Part shown: positions 29,074 through 41,143 of the stretch, piece by piece
How the letters are laid out: the number at the start of each line of letters is the position of its first letter
Numbering within the stretch: the stretch's first letter is position 1
DNA from: Eleginops maclovinus
Taxonomy: Eukaryota > Chordata > Actinopteri > Perciformes > Eleginopidae
Reading direction: 5' to 3'
Length of the DNA: 64,000 nt
Assembly (NCBI RefSeq): GCF_036324505.1
Contig: NC_086360.1
Span: forward strand, 20,400,761 to 20,464,760
Program-made: the position numbers and the translations under genes
Notes under the pieces: generated by a model
The model's input: only the letters and a program-made list of their open reading frames with translations
Databases searched by the model: none
Told to the model about the DNA's origin: nothing

Positions 29074-30264
29074 TTGAGTTTGAAAGGTTCACAACGCTAC
29101 ACATCTTCGTTGGAGACCCCCCATAATGCAATCACTGACCCTCACACACACACACAAGCAGACACAAGCATGTGCAACACTGTAATGGCTGTCAGGGGGC
29201 CAGGGTGAAAGTAAACAAGGGCAGATAAGCAGTGATTCAGAAGGACGCCAGCTGCACATTCTAATCTCTTTACATTTTCTCTTTCTTCTATTGAACTTTT
29301 ATCTTATCTGGGAACGTCTTCTCCAAGCATTCCTTCTCAGCTTCCCTGTCTCCCTTTTCCCTTGTTTTTGTGCTAACCTTAGAAGCCACAGCATACCAAT
29401 CAACATTGCACGGTCAGGAGGGAAAGCACACTTTGATATTCTGTCATCTGCCGACCCTGAGAATAAAACTCAAAGCATGGTTATAGTGAGTTACTTTGAA
29501 GTATGGCATTGATGCATTTCAATAATTGTACATTATGTTTAATGCTTATGTGTTTCATAAAACATAGTAAGACCAAAAGAGAGTGGCACAAATACAGGAA
29601 GATGAAGACAGCGAAAACTGGATAAAGAGGTCTTCTCCTCTTTCTGACAGTAGAATTGTCTACTACAGGGAGTTTGAGAGGACTAGGGGTGTTTGCAGGG
29701 GGTTATGGGTCAGCAAGCTGGGCAGACACCCTCCCCCAGGGTAGCCACTGATGCACCATGGTAGAAGGCCTCAGCTTTCCACCGCAAACAAACAGCGAGC
29801 TGTCTGAGCAACATGTCACTGAGCTTTTAATTGCTTGTTCCTGTCTCTCTTTCTGTTTCTCTCCCCCCAACTCGCTCTGCCACGCACACACCTCATTCGC
29901 GATTATCATCTCTCCCCTTTTCCTCTGCACCTGTCCCCCTTTTTTCTTTGTCTCCCTTGCCTCCCTATTATCCCACTTTCTTCATTCATGTTTCTTTCTT
30001 TTTTTTAAATACAGTATATATTGCTTTCAATTTCAATTATACTTGCCATATATCCATAAAGCAAAACAAAAATAGATTTGAAGCATCAAGCTAAAAGACA
30101 TTTTACATTTTTACATCCTTATTATATTTTAATCTCTAGGCATATATTTATTTGTGTGTGTGGAATAGCCGAGGAAGTTGATTGTCACTTATTAATTTGC
30201 ACAACTATCCACATGTAGAATTTCAATCGTCAATCTCACATTTCTTTTTGTCCTCTTCCTACAG

Positions 30265-30349
30265 CACTGTTGCAACTGGGTATCGAGCCCAGAGCCTGTG
30301 GACACACTGCTGGATCCCATGCTGCGAGACTGCCCCAGGGTCTCTGCAG
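30265..30349 (+). other. Candidate internal exon, 85 nt
   Basis: The acceptor tract TTTTTGTCCTCTTCCTACAG and the donor CAG|GTAAAC are both near consensus. The segment is GC-richer than its flanks and open in all three frames, so the reading frame cannot be chosen. The product is unknown. Confidence 0.3.
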
Positions 30350-30737
30350 GTAAACAAACTCTGTATAAACACACTCCAAAAGTAATAACATTGTTACTAA
30401 ATATCTAAATGCAGCATTATCAAGATCACTTTCATTTTCGAAATCCAATAAATGAATCAAGACAGTTAAACAGAAGAGGACTGGCACTCTAATTGTTGGT
30501 CAAAATGTAACAAAGCTTCACATGCAGGCAAAAGGTGTTATGTCAATATTAGCTAAGCATTGTGTTTATTCTACAGTCAAACATTAAATCATGTAATTAT
30601 TGTTTTCATTGTGAGTAATAAAGTTAGTAACAGTTGTGAATACTGAGAAAATGTGTTTCTCAGTATATTTACTCCAGAAATATAGCCTAAAAATGGTATT
30701 GATCTCTATAATTGGTGTATCCGTGGTCAGGCTGAGA

Positions 30738-30785
30738 GTAAAATGGATACAATATACCAACTTTGGTATATTGTATCCATTTTAC
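30738..30785. repeat. Perfect palindrome: 23-bp arms with a 2-nt centre
   Basis: The left arm (30738-30760, starts GTAAAATGGATACAAT) and right arm (30763-30785, ends ATTGTATCCATTTTAC) are exact reverse complements separated by only CT. Pairing stops at an A/A mismatch just outside. It lies 64 bp upstream of a long TG array. Confidence 0.94.
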
Positions 30786-30848
30786 AATGCACATGCACAG
30801 ATTATCAGAATTAAGTCTGTGCAGTGTGATGTGTTTGTTGACAGCATT

Positions 30849-30980
<132 letters not shown>

Positions 30981-31395
30981 ACATGCTCTTGGGTGTTGGG
31001 TAGTTTAAAGGTCTTAGGGGCTGACTGAGAAGGATCTTGTGAGAGAAACTGAAGCATTGGCAGATTATCTTTAAAAATACAAAGGCAGGCGGAAACAGAG
31101 GCTTGTCCCAAACACGGTACAGAAATGTGCTTTATTTAATTATTATTGTTTCTATTTTTGTCTCGTTTTTCATTATTTATTCTGTCTCTTATATTCATTA
31201 ATCCCTTCCTGTGGTGTTTGGCTTCCTGTCTGTGCCCTCTCTGTGGTGGACTGGCCTTGATGATGTCACAGCCATCATGAGAATGTGTCCTTAATGTAGG
31301 ATTAGGGATGAAAGCTGTAATCCTCGACATGACCGTTGATAAGAGATGATGAGTGCAGTGTTGTTTTAAGAGTGACACACATACGCACTGGCACC

Positions 31396-31396
<1 letters not shown>

Positions 31397-31441
<45 letters not shown>
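31397..31441 (-). repeat. (CA)n microsatellite, 45 bp
   Basis: Perfect AC between GGCACCA and AACACAGTC. Confidence 0.95.
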
Positions 31442-31447
<6 letters not shown>

Positions 31448-33679
31448 GTCACAGTCACAAAAGGAGTCATAACAGAAAATAATGTGAATGTATTGATTAA
31501 TACACTTGAACACCCATACAAAATGTCCCTTTGCATCTTTGTCTCATCTCACATTTTCTTCATCACTTTAGCAGTCCTGCTTTGTGATTTCAGCCCCTCT
31601 GTGACAACATGGTGAATGTATAGGTCATCTTACACATGCTCCACATGGTAGTGAATACATCTCCAACACTGCTATCTCATCTGGGCCACTAAAACACCAT
31701 GTTCCTCATGGAAATGTGTGGGTGGCTGGCCTTACCATCTACCAGTGAATCAGCTTCTTGAAATGTCATCTAGTCTTTCATACAAAACCCATACTGTATT
31801 TCATGTTCAAATGTCATTTTTTTCCCATGGATGTGTCACATCACTTCTCGTGACTGCTGTCGGTCAAAGACAGCAACCTTTCAGCCAAGATACCACAGTT
31901 TACTTTTTGGAAACTGATATATGTAACTGTGGTGTGTCTGACATTGTTCAATCAAAGACCTCTTTGACACAACGTCCATCTGTATGTGTGCACTATTGAC
32001 TTGTGCTCTATTGACTTTGGCTACTTTAACCAAGCTGAATAGATCTGGGTCTCTGGCCTGTTAACAGAGCTGCCAACTCCGCTTGTCTCTGGTCTTTTGG
32101 TGGCAGCTTCAGATGTCAAAGGTTGTCTCTGTTGCCTTTGTGTCCTTGGCAGCCTGGCAGGTTTGCAGGCAGCAGCCATTGTGGCGAGAGTCACAGCAGA
32201 GCACCAGAGGTGACGAGGTTGAGAGAAGGTTGAGGGAAGGCTGTCAGGGCATCGTGGCCCAACACTTCAATCAACTCACATACAGCTCCCAACAGTCACC
32301 TCTCTGCTACAATGACTGCTGTTGTCTGGGTTGCTACGGTTAGAATATGTGTGTGACTGTGTGTCTGTGTAGGTAGGGGTAATCAGGGTTTACCATAAAA
32401 TGTGTCTGCCACAGACAACAAACCAGTGAATTCTTCTTGTGCACACATACATGCATGCATGCACATATGCAGACACACACATCACAGTGTGAACCACCGC
32501 TCTTGTGTGGAGCCAGACTGAGCCAGGCCTGGGGCGACTCGGATGCTGTGGAGAATGGCATGTGATCAGACTCACACATACACAGCAAGATGTCTTAAGG
32601 CTAAAAGAGTATTGGATGTGTGCTTAAACACGGACACTGGGACTAGTCATGCAGCATGATGGGAAAACGGGTAGAAGGACCAGTCTTGCCTTTGCTCTTA
32701 TTCTGTCCTGTGACTTCTTCTCTCTTTCCTTACTCTTGTTACTCTATAGATGTCCCTGTTCACTTCACTTCTTGCCTTCTGCCTCCCTGTGTGTATCACG
32801 GTTGATAATAATGATTGTGTTTTCCATGCTGGTAGACTCTTGGCAGAAGTAGGTAGGGAAAAGTGGATGAAGAGCTAGTCTGCTATTTCTAATCATCCGT
32901 GCAATATTGGTATACCATAATAGCAGTCTGACTGTGCTGGAAGGACCAAGTGAGGGAATGAGAATAACGCATAGCAGGGGTGTCCACTTTAGTCTCCATT
33001 TCCTGTTTTAAATGTGATAAAACCTGGATCCATTCCCTTCGCATTTGACTGGCTAGCTTCCCTCCCTTTCATATTTGTTTTATGTCTTAATCTTTCGTCT
33101 TTTCACTCTATTCTTTTCCCCCAGAGCAAAAGAAATATGTTCCTCTAAGAAGGTCATTGCTCTGGCGTTTGGCAGTGGCCTAGCACACTAGCAGAATTTT
33201 ATCAGTTAGGAGCACGCCGAACACAAGCTAAATATGCAGATAAAGTGAAACCAATCTGCTCCTGGAAAAGCTCCTTTTCTGTGTGCATGTGTGTTTGTGG
33301 GGGTGTGGTAAAGTAACTACAAAGACCGACAAATACGTCCAGGTTGTGGGGTGCTGGTTAAGTGGCGTTGCTGAGGCCTTCCAGAGATGTAGTCATTCTA
33401 AAACTACACAGCCATTTAGATGCCAAGAGGAGGATAAACGTAAGATGGGAGAGAACCGGGTGACAAGAACAAGATGGATGAAAACACAGGAAAACCCCAG
33501 TCTTACAGTCATTTTTCTTGTGAGGGCTCCTCTGTTTTGTTGCTTAGTTTATTGACTTTTCCATGGTGAGATGGATGATGGGTTGTTTGATCAGTAAAGA
33601 TGCTTCAACGGCGGGAAAACCCCCTTGCTAATAGCACACTCACACACATAAGCACGCACATTTGTACACACAACTTCCT

Positions 33680-33860
33680 CTTGGGTGATTACTCATTGTC
33701 CAAGCTGATTATTAATTACAAAGGGAGAGCTCTCTGAAGGTAAACACTGATTAATGGCTAACAAAAGTAAGTTAATGTCTTACCTGTACTTTAATTACCA
33801 ACCCTGCTCTGTTACAAGCATCCCAACACAAGGCTGTAATTAACCCTAATGGACTGCAGA
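33680..33860. promoter_or_regulatory. Candidate conserved non-coding element, TAATTA-rich
   Basis: Dense homeodomain-type cores (ATTAATTAC, GATTAATGG, TTTAATTACC, GTAATTAACC) in unique sequence. A similar-looking block is at 33125-33260. The call rests on composition only. Confidence 0.33.
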
Positions 33861-34194
33861 AAGACACTCACTTTCATTCTCTTTCAGAACATAAATATGC
33901 AGCTGTATGTCATTTTATGTGGCCAGCTTTCTTTGTTTTTCTACTAGGTTTTCTATATTTAAAAGTGAGGATTTTGTTGAAAGAATTTGTTATTCTTGAT
34001 AAGAAAGCAGGGAGTTGGCTAGAAAAGTGATGCAATATTGTTAAAGCAATGAGAAATAGTTCCGGTGCAATGACATGCGAGGTCACTCTGCCTTTTTTCT
34101 TTACCTAAGGCTCATACTTTTGTGGCTCAGCATTATTAATGTGCCAAGATATCACAAAGACACAAAAGAATGCCTGACAACAAAAGCTGTTACC

Positions 34195-34304
<110 letters not shown>

Positions 34305-34438
34305 TGATTGACCTGCTCTTACTACGAATGTGCTCTGTCCTGCTTTTGGTTTGACTTGCCTGTAACCCTCACCTCCTTGTTCCACACACTGATGACCGTG
34401 ACACACGTTATAATGTCTGTCCCTCTTCACTTCTCATC

Positions 34439-34442
34439 ACAC

Positions 34443-34504
<62 letters not shown>

Positions 34505-34516
34505 ACTGACTGACTG
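34439..34516 (-). repeat. (CA)n microsatellite plus (ACTG)4
   Basis: 64 bp of AC with one G interruption near the left end, followed directly by four ACTG units. Confidence 0.95.
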
Positions 34517-35887
34517 ATGTATGTGTGACTTGACGCTTGAAGAGGAAACTTAGGCCTCCTCAAATTAACCTCTCCCCCTCTTACCACTGTTTTTTCAGCT
34601 TGGATGGGTGGAAGTCCGCTGCCTTGATGGAAGATCACATGAGTATGTGTTTGTGTTTTCACAAATGTGTTTTAGTGTTTTCTTAGCCTGAAAGGCACAC
34701 TTTGCGCTTGTGTTGCAGGAAGTAGACAAGAAAACTCTGGTGAACCGAACTCTGACCTCTGACCTGGATTCACTGAGGTTGAGACCGACTATTGTCTGGG
34801 TCACACTTTTGACACCCCATATCATAATGATGTGGGAAACGCTGAGACCAAGAACTCTTGATATATGTTGGAAACTAGTAGAACTGCTGATTTGTAAGAT
34901 GGTAAAACAATTATTCTTGATGTTTGATGACTTTATCTTAAACAACAACAATATGAACAGTATACCAATTTGTAATTGATTTAGTTTTATTGTTGAGCAG
35001 TTGAGTTGTCAAAACTGTCAATCTCTGACAATTTATTTTTCTGACGTTATTTGCCTGAGTAAATTTCAGACAATTGGTGCTGCTTGTCCGATTACACCCG
35101 TTTACCACTCGCAAACTAAAGGCAACACTAATGGAGTCATATTGAAGGCAGAGATAAAAGTTGTGTCAGCAATAGAGACTTTATCAGAGCTGTGAAAAGA
35201 TCTCTTTGTCTATTCTCGTTTTTCCTCCTTGTGTCATTTTTAGTTATGGAAACTTTATGGCATGACATAACTTGGTAAAGTAATGACCAGCTGTTTTTGA
35301 AAATATTGTTCATTTTATAGATTAAAAACATCTAAAAGTAACAGTTTTACAATCAAATCAAAAATTCACACTGTGCTGGAAAACAACTTGAGTTCTAAAT
35401 TGTATTTCAATGATTAGAAGTTACCAAATATGTGTAGCTGATTTTGGGGGAATTTTATAAAATGAGGCTCCACACATAGAATTCTACAGGAGGCAAAACA
35501 TTAACTTTTAATAAAACCAAGCCAAGTTCAAATCTGGTTCATGATATATAATTGTTGTTGTCAATTAGCTGTTAGTCTTCTTCTTGACATGTATGCGAGG
35601 GCACCCAATGCTGGGAACATGAATTGGCGTAGTCTCTGTTATATTCAGAAGCACCTGTGAAATAGAACTATGCAATGTATTTTACTCTCAGCTGCCTTGG
35701 CTCGAGTGGTATACCTTTGGCATATGATCAACAGTCTGGTGTAGGCTATACAAGATTAACAGGAGGTGAGAGTGTTGATTACACTGAAGATCATACCTAA
35801 AGCTTTAATGTTTTTTATGTTTGGTTTCAGTTTCAACATAAATGAAGTATACAATTGAGGCTTGAGTTGCAAACTCTTCTTGAAGAG
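34517..35887. other. Non-coding stretch
   Basis: Two good-looking splice acceptors occur (TTTTTTCAG at 34598 and TTGTGTTGCAG at about 34718), but the segments after them do not share a reading frame. The rest is AT-rich unique sequence. Confidence 0.45.
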
Positions 35888-37288
35888 TTAAAGGGGCTCT
35901 ATGATGCTACTTTTCAGGTTCATATATGTATTTTGTTGCTCCACTATGACATGTTTTCATGCTTTTATGTTGAAAAAGTGCTTTATTTTCATCATACTGC
36001 CTGTGCATAAAGTACCACTTTTCACTCCGTCTGAAAACACAATGCCCCCACGTTTGCAAAAGTGCACTCTGCTCTGATTGGTTAGCTGGTGACTCTGCTG
36101 TGATTGGTCAACCGCTTAGAGATTTGTCAAATGTCCCGCCCCTACAAAAACGGGGGAAAAATGGCATCGCTTCTGTACCTGTGTATTAAAAATAAATAAT
36201 GATGGATTATCAGTAATCATAGCAGCAAAGGTAAGACGTGTTTATAGTTATCGCTCTGTAAAGTGAAGTTGTTTTCTGGCTCTTTCTTGGCTGCTAGTTC
36301 AGTGAGTTTTGGTCGTACAGTGATGAGACTTATACCAATGGAATCTGTGGAGTTTCAGGTTGCATATGATATGTAGTTTGTGCAGATAGCATGAAGTAAA
36401 AAAAACAACAAAAAAAATCGCCGTAGCTCACTCGGTGCTATGTAGCGTTAGCTCGTTTTCGTTCAGTGCTGATTTAGACGCTTGGTGTTGGAATTATGTT
36501 TAGTTTTGGTAAAAATGGTTGATATGGTCTGGTAGCTGAGTTTCTTCCCGTTAAGTGGGTATGCCACATTAATAGGTTGTTAAATGTTAACATGTCCTGA
36601 GATGCTGTTTCCTACAAGTTGCTGCGTGTGGGTTTAAGAGGTTAACGTGTTAATGAAAAACCATCGCCGTATTTCTGCACAATTTAGGTTAAGTTAGTGG
36701 GCATACAGCCTAAAAGCTTGGTAGCACAGCGTTGATAGCGTTAGCTTGCAACTTTGCCGAGGCAAGCAGTGTGCTTGTGGCTCAACTCCCACAACAGCTT
36801 CACAATTCAGTGAAATGTCGAGAACACAGCCATAATTTGGGTTTTTGCTCCGGGGGAATAGTGGTAAACATAAATGCAAGCCACTTGTTCTTCCCATCTT
36901 CTTCCTTAGGTATGGCAAACAAAGAACGTTTTGGTTCGCAGTTTCTCCTCTGCTCTGGCTCCTCTGCTCTGGCTCCTCTGCTGCTCTGGCTCCTCTGCTC
37001 TGGCTCCTCTGCTGCTCTGGCTCCTCTGCTCGGGTCAGCTTTATGGAGCGGCTCGCACTGCTATTGGCTATAATTCAATTCTGTATCACGGTGAGGTCAC
37101 TGTGATACCGAACTGAACCAGGAATCCAATCGAGGCGTTTCAGGCAGGGGGAAGGGATATGGAAGAGAATCTCCCTCTGCCCTGAACTTTAGGATTTTAG
37201 CTTTTGCAGACCTATTACATGCACACAAACATAAATAACACACTACATGACAGGGAAACCCCCAAAAAGCATAATATGGCCCCTTTAA
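35888..37288. mobile_element. Kolobok/T2-like non-autonomous DNA transposon with TTAA target duplications
   Basis: Imperfect terminal inverted repeats start AGGGGCTCTATGATGCT on the left (from 35892). Read inward, the right end (up to 37284) starts AGGGGCCATATTATGCT. Both are preceded by TTAA, at 35888-35891 and 37285-37288. The end motif TTAAAGGGG fits the TTAAAGGRR motif described for T2 elements, which belong to the Kolobok superfamily and duplicate TTAA on insertion. The 1393-bp interior has no transposase frame. It contains CCAAT-type inverted motifs (GATTGG) near 36077 and 36104, a consensus splice donor at 36231, a pyrimidine-then-CAG acceptor near 37209, and a CTCTGG minisatellite. 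piggyBac also uses TTAA, so the superfamily assignment is probable, not certain. Confidence 0.75.
36946..37036 (+). repeat. Minisatellite of 14/17-bp units inside the Kolobok-like element
   Basis: Five consecutive units of TCCTCTGCTCTGGC, two of them expanded to 17 bp by an extra CTG, run 14-14-17-14-17. They are followed by a diverged partial unit ending CTCGGGTC. The alternation suggests a 14+17 higher-order unit that duplicated once. The open frames across it (LLWLL/SGSSA-type peptides) come from the repeat and are not genes. Confidence 0.9.
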
Positions 37289-40200
37289 TGGGTTGCAATA
37301 TCATTTATATTTTAATTTGGCCTCAAGTAAGCTTATACTTCGGATAAGGTTGATTTATTAAATGGCTCAGGCCGTAACATAAATAACGGGTTTTCTATGT
37401 GTCTTTAGAACATTTTAGATATGATTACTTTTTTTCTTTTTGGATTTCATTGTGGGCTGCTGCCATAAGGACTTGGTCTTGAGCTTTCCACCCGTGTGCT
37501 GGAGGAGTTTTGTTTCCCACAACCACAGAGAGGAAAATGTAACCCTACAATGAAAATGTAACCCTACATTAGGGAATTTTGCAGATTGCATCATCATTAA
37601 ACATTAAAAAAAAAAAAATTCTTGATGGATGCCTTCAACAAATCTTTTCTTGTGTCTTGGCGCAACACTGGTCTGAGTGCGTTGACCGTTAACATTGTTG
37701 TTGCATGGTGACAGGCCAATCCGTTTCAATATATATGTAGCCGTCGCTCAGGGACATTTGCTTTGAACCAAAGGCTTGACCACTTTGATTCAATCCTTGG
37801 ATTCAATCTGGAGGACTGTCCGTGTTTATTGATCTATTCCAACGCTCTGCTTTCTGTCGGACATGAATCTTCACCCAGATCAGAATCAAAGATATCCCGA
37901 CATAGTCAATAGACAAGCCCCTGCTTCAGGCCCAGGACAAGGGTGTTGCCTTTCTGTTTGTCTTAACTGACAAATGGGAGGAAATTAAATAGATCAATAA
38001 TTCTAGCGAATAATTGTACAAGCTTGTCTAAGTTAATTCTTCAGCAGGGATGTAAGGTTAATGTTTGTTGACTTTTGCACTACCTTATCTTTTCAGCTCA
38101 TTTTAGTTATGTGACAATAGCCCGCTTGTAGCTATTGATTTGAAAAACAACATTTATATTAGTAGAAGCAGTGACAATAATATAGACTTTCATCTTATAT
38201 ATTGGGACGGTTATACATATATAATCCAAAGCAATTGGAATAAACTGAAGTGTGATTTTTAGTTCCTCACATTGACTAACTCGATTTACATCTAAGTAAA
38301 TGACGGAGAGCAAAACAAATTCTCTAGACTGGAAGTAATCCTAAAGGCTTTTACTGAAAATAGTCACGTCATCTTTTGTGGTTATTTGATTATGTGTTTA
38401 ACCCATTTTTTTCCTACACACCAGAATAAAGTATTTTGTTAAAAGTGAGCTCCATTAGAAACTATTAAAGCATAGACATACCAAAAAGCCTTAACGTCAG
38501 CTTTAAGATGCATTTATTATGAGGCATCGATATTCTATAAATATATATGTTTATGTCACGTTTGTATGTATGGAGGATGCTGTGCTGACAAGATGTGAAG
38601 TGTTTTTATAATCACATCTCACATGCAGGCGATTGTGATTATGCTAACTAGAAGCGTGTCTGGAAAACCCAGTCTGTGGTCTTCAGTTCACCCCGGCACT
38701 AGGTAAAATCTATCCAGGAGGCATTGTATCCTCTCCTTCTTTCTTGTGCTCTACCCATCATCCTGAGTAAAAGAAGAAAGGCGAGAGAAGAAAAGGGAAA
38801 GAGCCTGGCATGCATAAATGAAAGTTCAACAAGGTTCAATGAAACACTTATACAATTTGCTGCAATATAGTGCGGTTTTATAATCTCATTATCATCTTAG
38901 TGCCAGATTTGCCCATGAGGGCCGTTCCGTATTCACTCTTATTAGCTCCTCAGATTTGTCCATTTGTCCTTCTGCTACTCGCCTCGCAGCCAATCACTAC
39001 GACTGTATCGCTAATAAATACCCCCCTCCATTTTGTTTTATCTCCTTTTTTTCTTGCCATACCTCCGACTGCTTTATTTATGCCAATTTTTCCTTTTATT
39101 TGCTGAGGGGCAAACACTAAGCATTTTCTTCAATAGCCTGCATATAATTGTATATTTCTTTAGAAGCGGTTTCCCTGTAAACATATCTGTATTTACAGCA
39201 TAAAGTATGTTATTAATTATATTGGATATATTTTGATATGAATCCATGCACATGGGTGAAAGGACATGCTATTTCACCCACATAAAGTTGTAGGGCTCAG
39301 ACCACTGTTATTTCTCGAAGAATGGCACCACTACAGTTGCACATTGCGCTGTATTTATTTACCCTGTTAGTGTTTATAATAGTTTTCATGCTTAAGGCCA
39401 GGTACATTTTCTCTGTGTACACAGGGTCAGATGGGGGAGCTAACGTACAGGGTACAGTAGAGCAGGTCACGGGCTGCTTTCAAATCCCCAAGCCTCTGAG
39501 CTGCTCTGTGTAGTGTCCATCCCTGGTCACTCAGAGGGCATCCCGAGATTAGTGCTTCACGGACATGGATCTCATTTGCCCATATGGCCTCTTCTCATTG
39601 ACTCGATATAGGCTCTAATCCACGCAGCCTTTACCCCTGACCTCGACATGTGGTGAACCACTTAAAAAAGAGAACACACAGACCGTGCATTTACCATGTT
39701 TGACAGCTACAGGTTCAATTGTAAAATATATATCATTATGAAAAAACGTTGGCTGGAGTACTATTGATCATCAGTGGAAATTTGGGAATCTGTACTGGTT
39801 ACCTGGTCAAAATGGTTTTGTCAAAAAGTAGGAAAACCTTTACAAAAATGCTGATTTCTTGTTCCTGTATACTGGTCTTAGGTGCATTCCCTGTTGTGGA
39901 ATTAATCCATTAAGCCCCAGTGGGGCACGACAAATCCTAACCACTGCTAGCATTATAACTCTTAGCAATCACCTTCATCCCATAGTCTCCCAGTATTACC
40001 GAGCCCTCATTAACAAGGTATAAGTTGCCACCCAGCAAGTGTTATAGGGATGCTTTCCATGTTGCAACACCACCCCTTTATTAGAATTGACCTTGCTTGT
40101 GTGCCAAAAAGGAAAGCTTCACACAACACATTTGCTTGTCTTTGCTGATTAATTTACAGTTAATTTCAATTATTGACGCATGCACTAGTACTTCAGAAAT

Positions 40201-41095
40201 GTATAATCCTATTTCAATCCAGACATTGTAAATGTTTCGGCAGTAAATGTAGTATTCACAGCTTCTTCCACCAGGTGAACTAAGTTGATGGGATAAAGTA
40301 GATTAGAGCAGGGAGAGGTTAATCTATTGAGTAATCATATAAAGGTGTCAGAATAAATCCTTATAAGTTCAAGCTGCCAAAAAGGGAAGCTAATTGAATG
40401 CTCCACAGTGTTTTTATTTCAGATTAGACTTTGAAAAGTGATGACAAGGAAGGCAAACTTATCAGAAATACTGATGGGTGTTTTTTTATGGAAGTTAATG
40501 TTATCAGCAGCAAACATCCCAATTATATAATATATTATCACATGTTGACTTTTAGATTGCCTGTGCCCTTCAAACGGGATGATTGCAGGTTGAACAGATT
40601 GGTATTAACAGAAGTGTGTATTAAGTGGAATTCACTCAGTGAAGCAGCATATAGTTATTAAGTGTCTAGTTTCCGGCCTAATCACTCCCTGCAGATATAT
40701 TTACATAGAATGAGGAGTGATGATTAACTAACTATCCCCAGCATGAACCTACAGGTGGATGCCAGGGTGGTGGCGAGGCTAAACAGCAGCCATGTTACAG
40801 ACGCAGGGCAGCAGCAGCATTGGAGAGGCAGAGGGAGAGATGGCAAATCTTCCAGCTTAAATAGAGCGCCAGATTTAGGAGAATGCGGTTGGTTTGTGGT
40901 ATGAGAGGGTAATCCATGTATTATTGTAGCTGTAGTTCACTGTTCGAGCTAGCTTGCAGGCCTCGCTCCATTTAGTATCAGGTTTTGTCTTTTATCAATA
41001 TTATACAGAAGTTCTAATTTGCTCTGTTGGGCTGGTTATACGAAGTCGAGACTAATTTGTTTCACAAGATCACGTCATATGGTTTAGCTGTTGAT

Positions 41096-41097
<2 letters not shown>
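37289..41097. other. Non-coding, mostly unique stretch
   Basis: Unique patches at about 37975-38055 and 38860-39115 have the TAAT-rich texture of conserved elements. A short inverted repeat (AATCACTCC, then GGAGTGAT) lies at about 40679-40720. No gene is seen. Confidence 0.45.
37533..37570 (+). repeat. 19-bp tandem duplication
   Basis: GAAAATGTAACCCTACAAT is followed immediately by a second copy differing at one base. An A13 run follows at 37606-37618. Confidence 0.85.
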
Positions 41098-41135
<38 letters not shown>

Positions 41136-41143
41136 ACACACAC
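41098..41143 (-). repeat. (CA)n microsatellite, 46 bp
   Basis: AC repeat with a single T replacing a C at 41131. Confidence 0.95.

Noticed and set aside
34599..34980. Two acceptor-like sites followed by open segments
   Set aside because: The first segment with its GTATGT donor does not join in frame to the second, and the second has no good donor.
36732..37116. Ser/Leu-rich frames in the Kolobok-like element
   Set aside because: They are produced by the CTCTGG minisatellite and do not extend as transposase or other protein.
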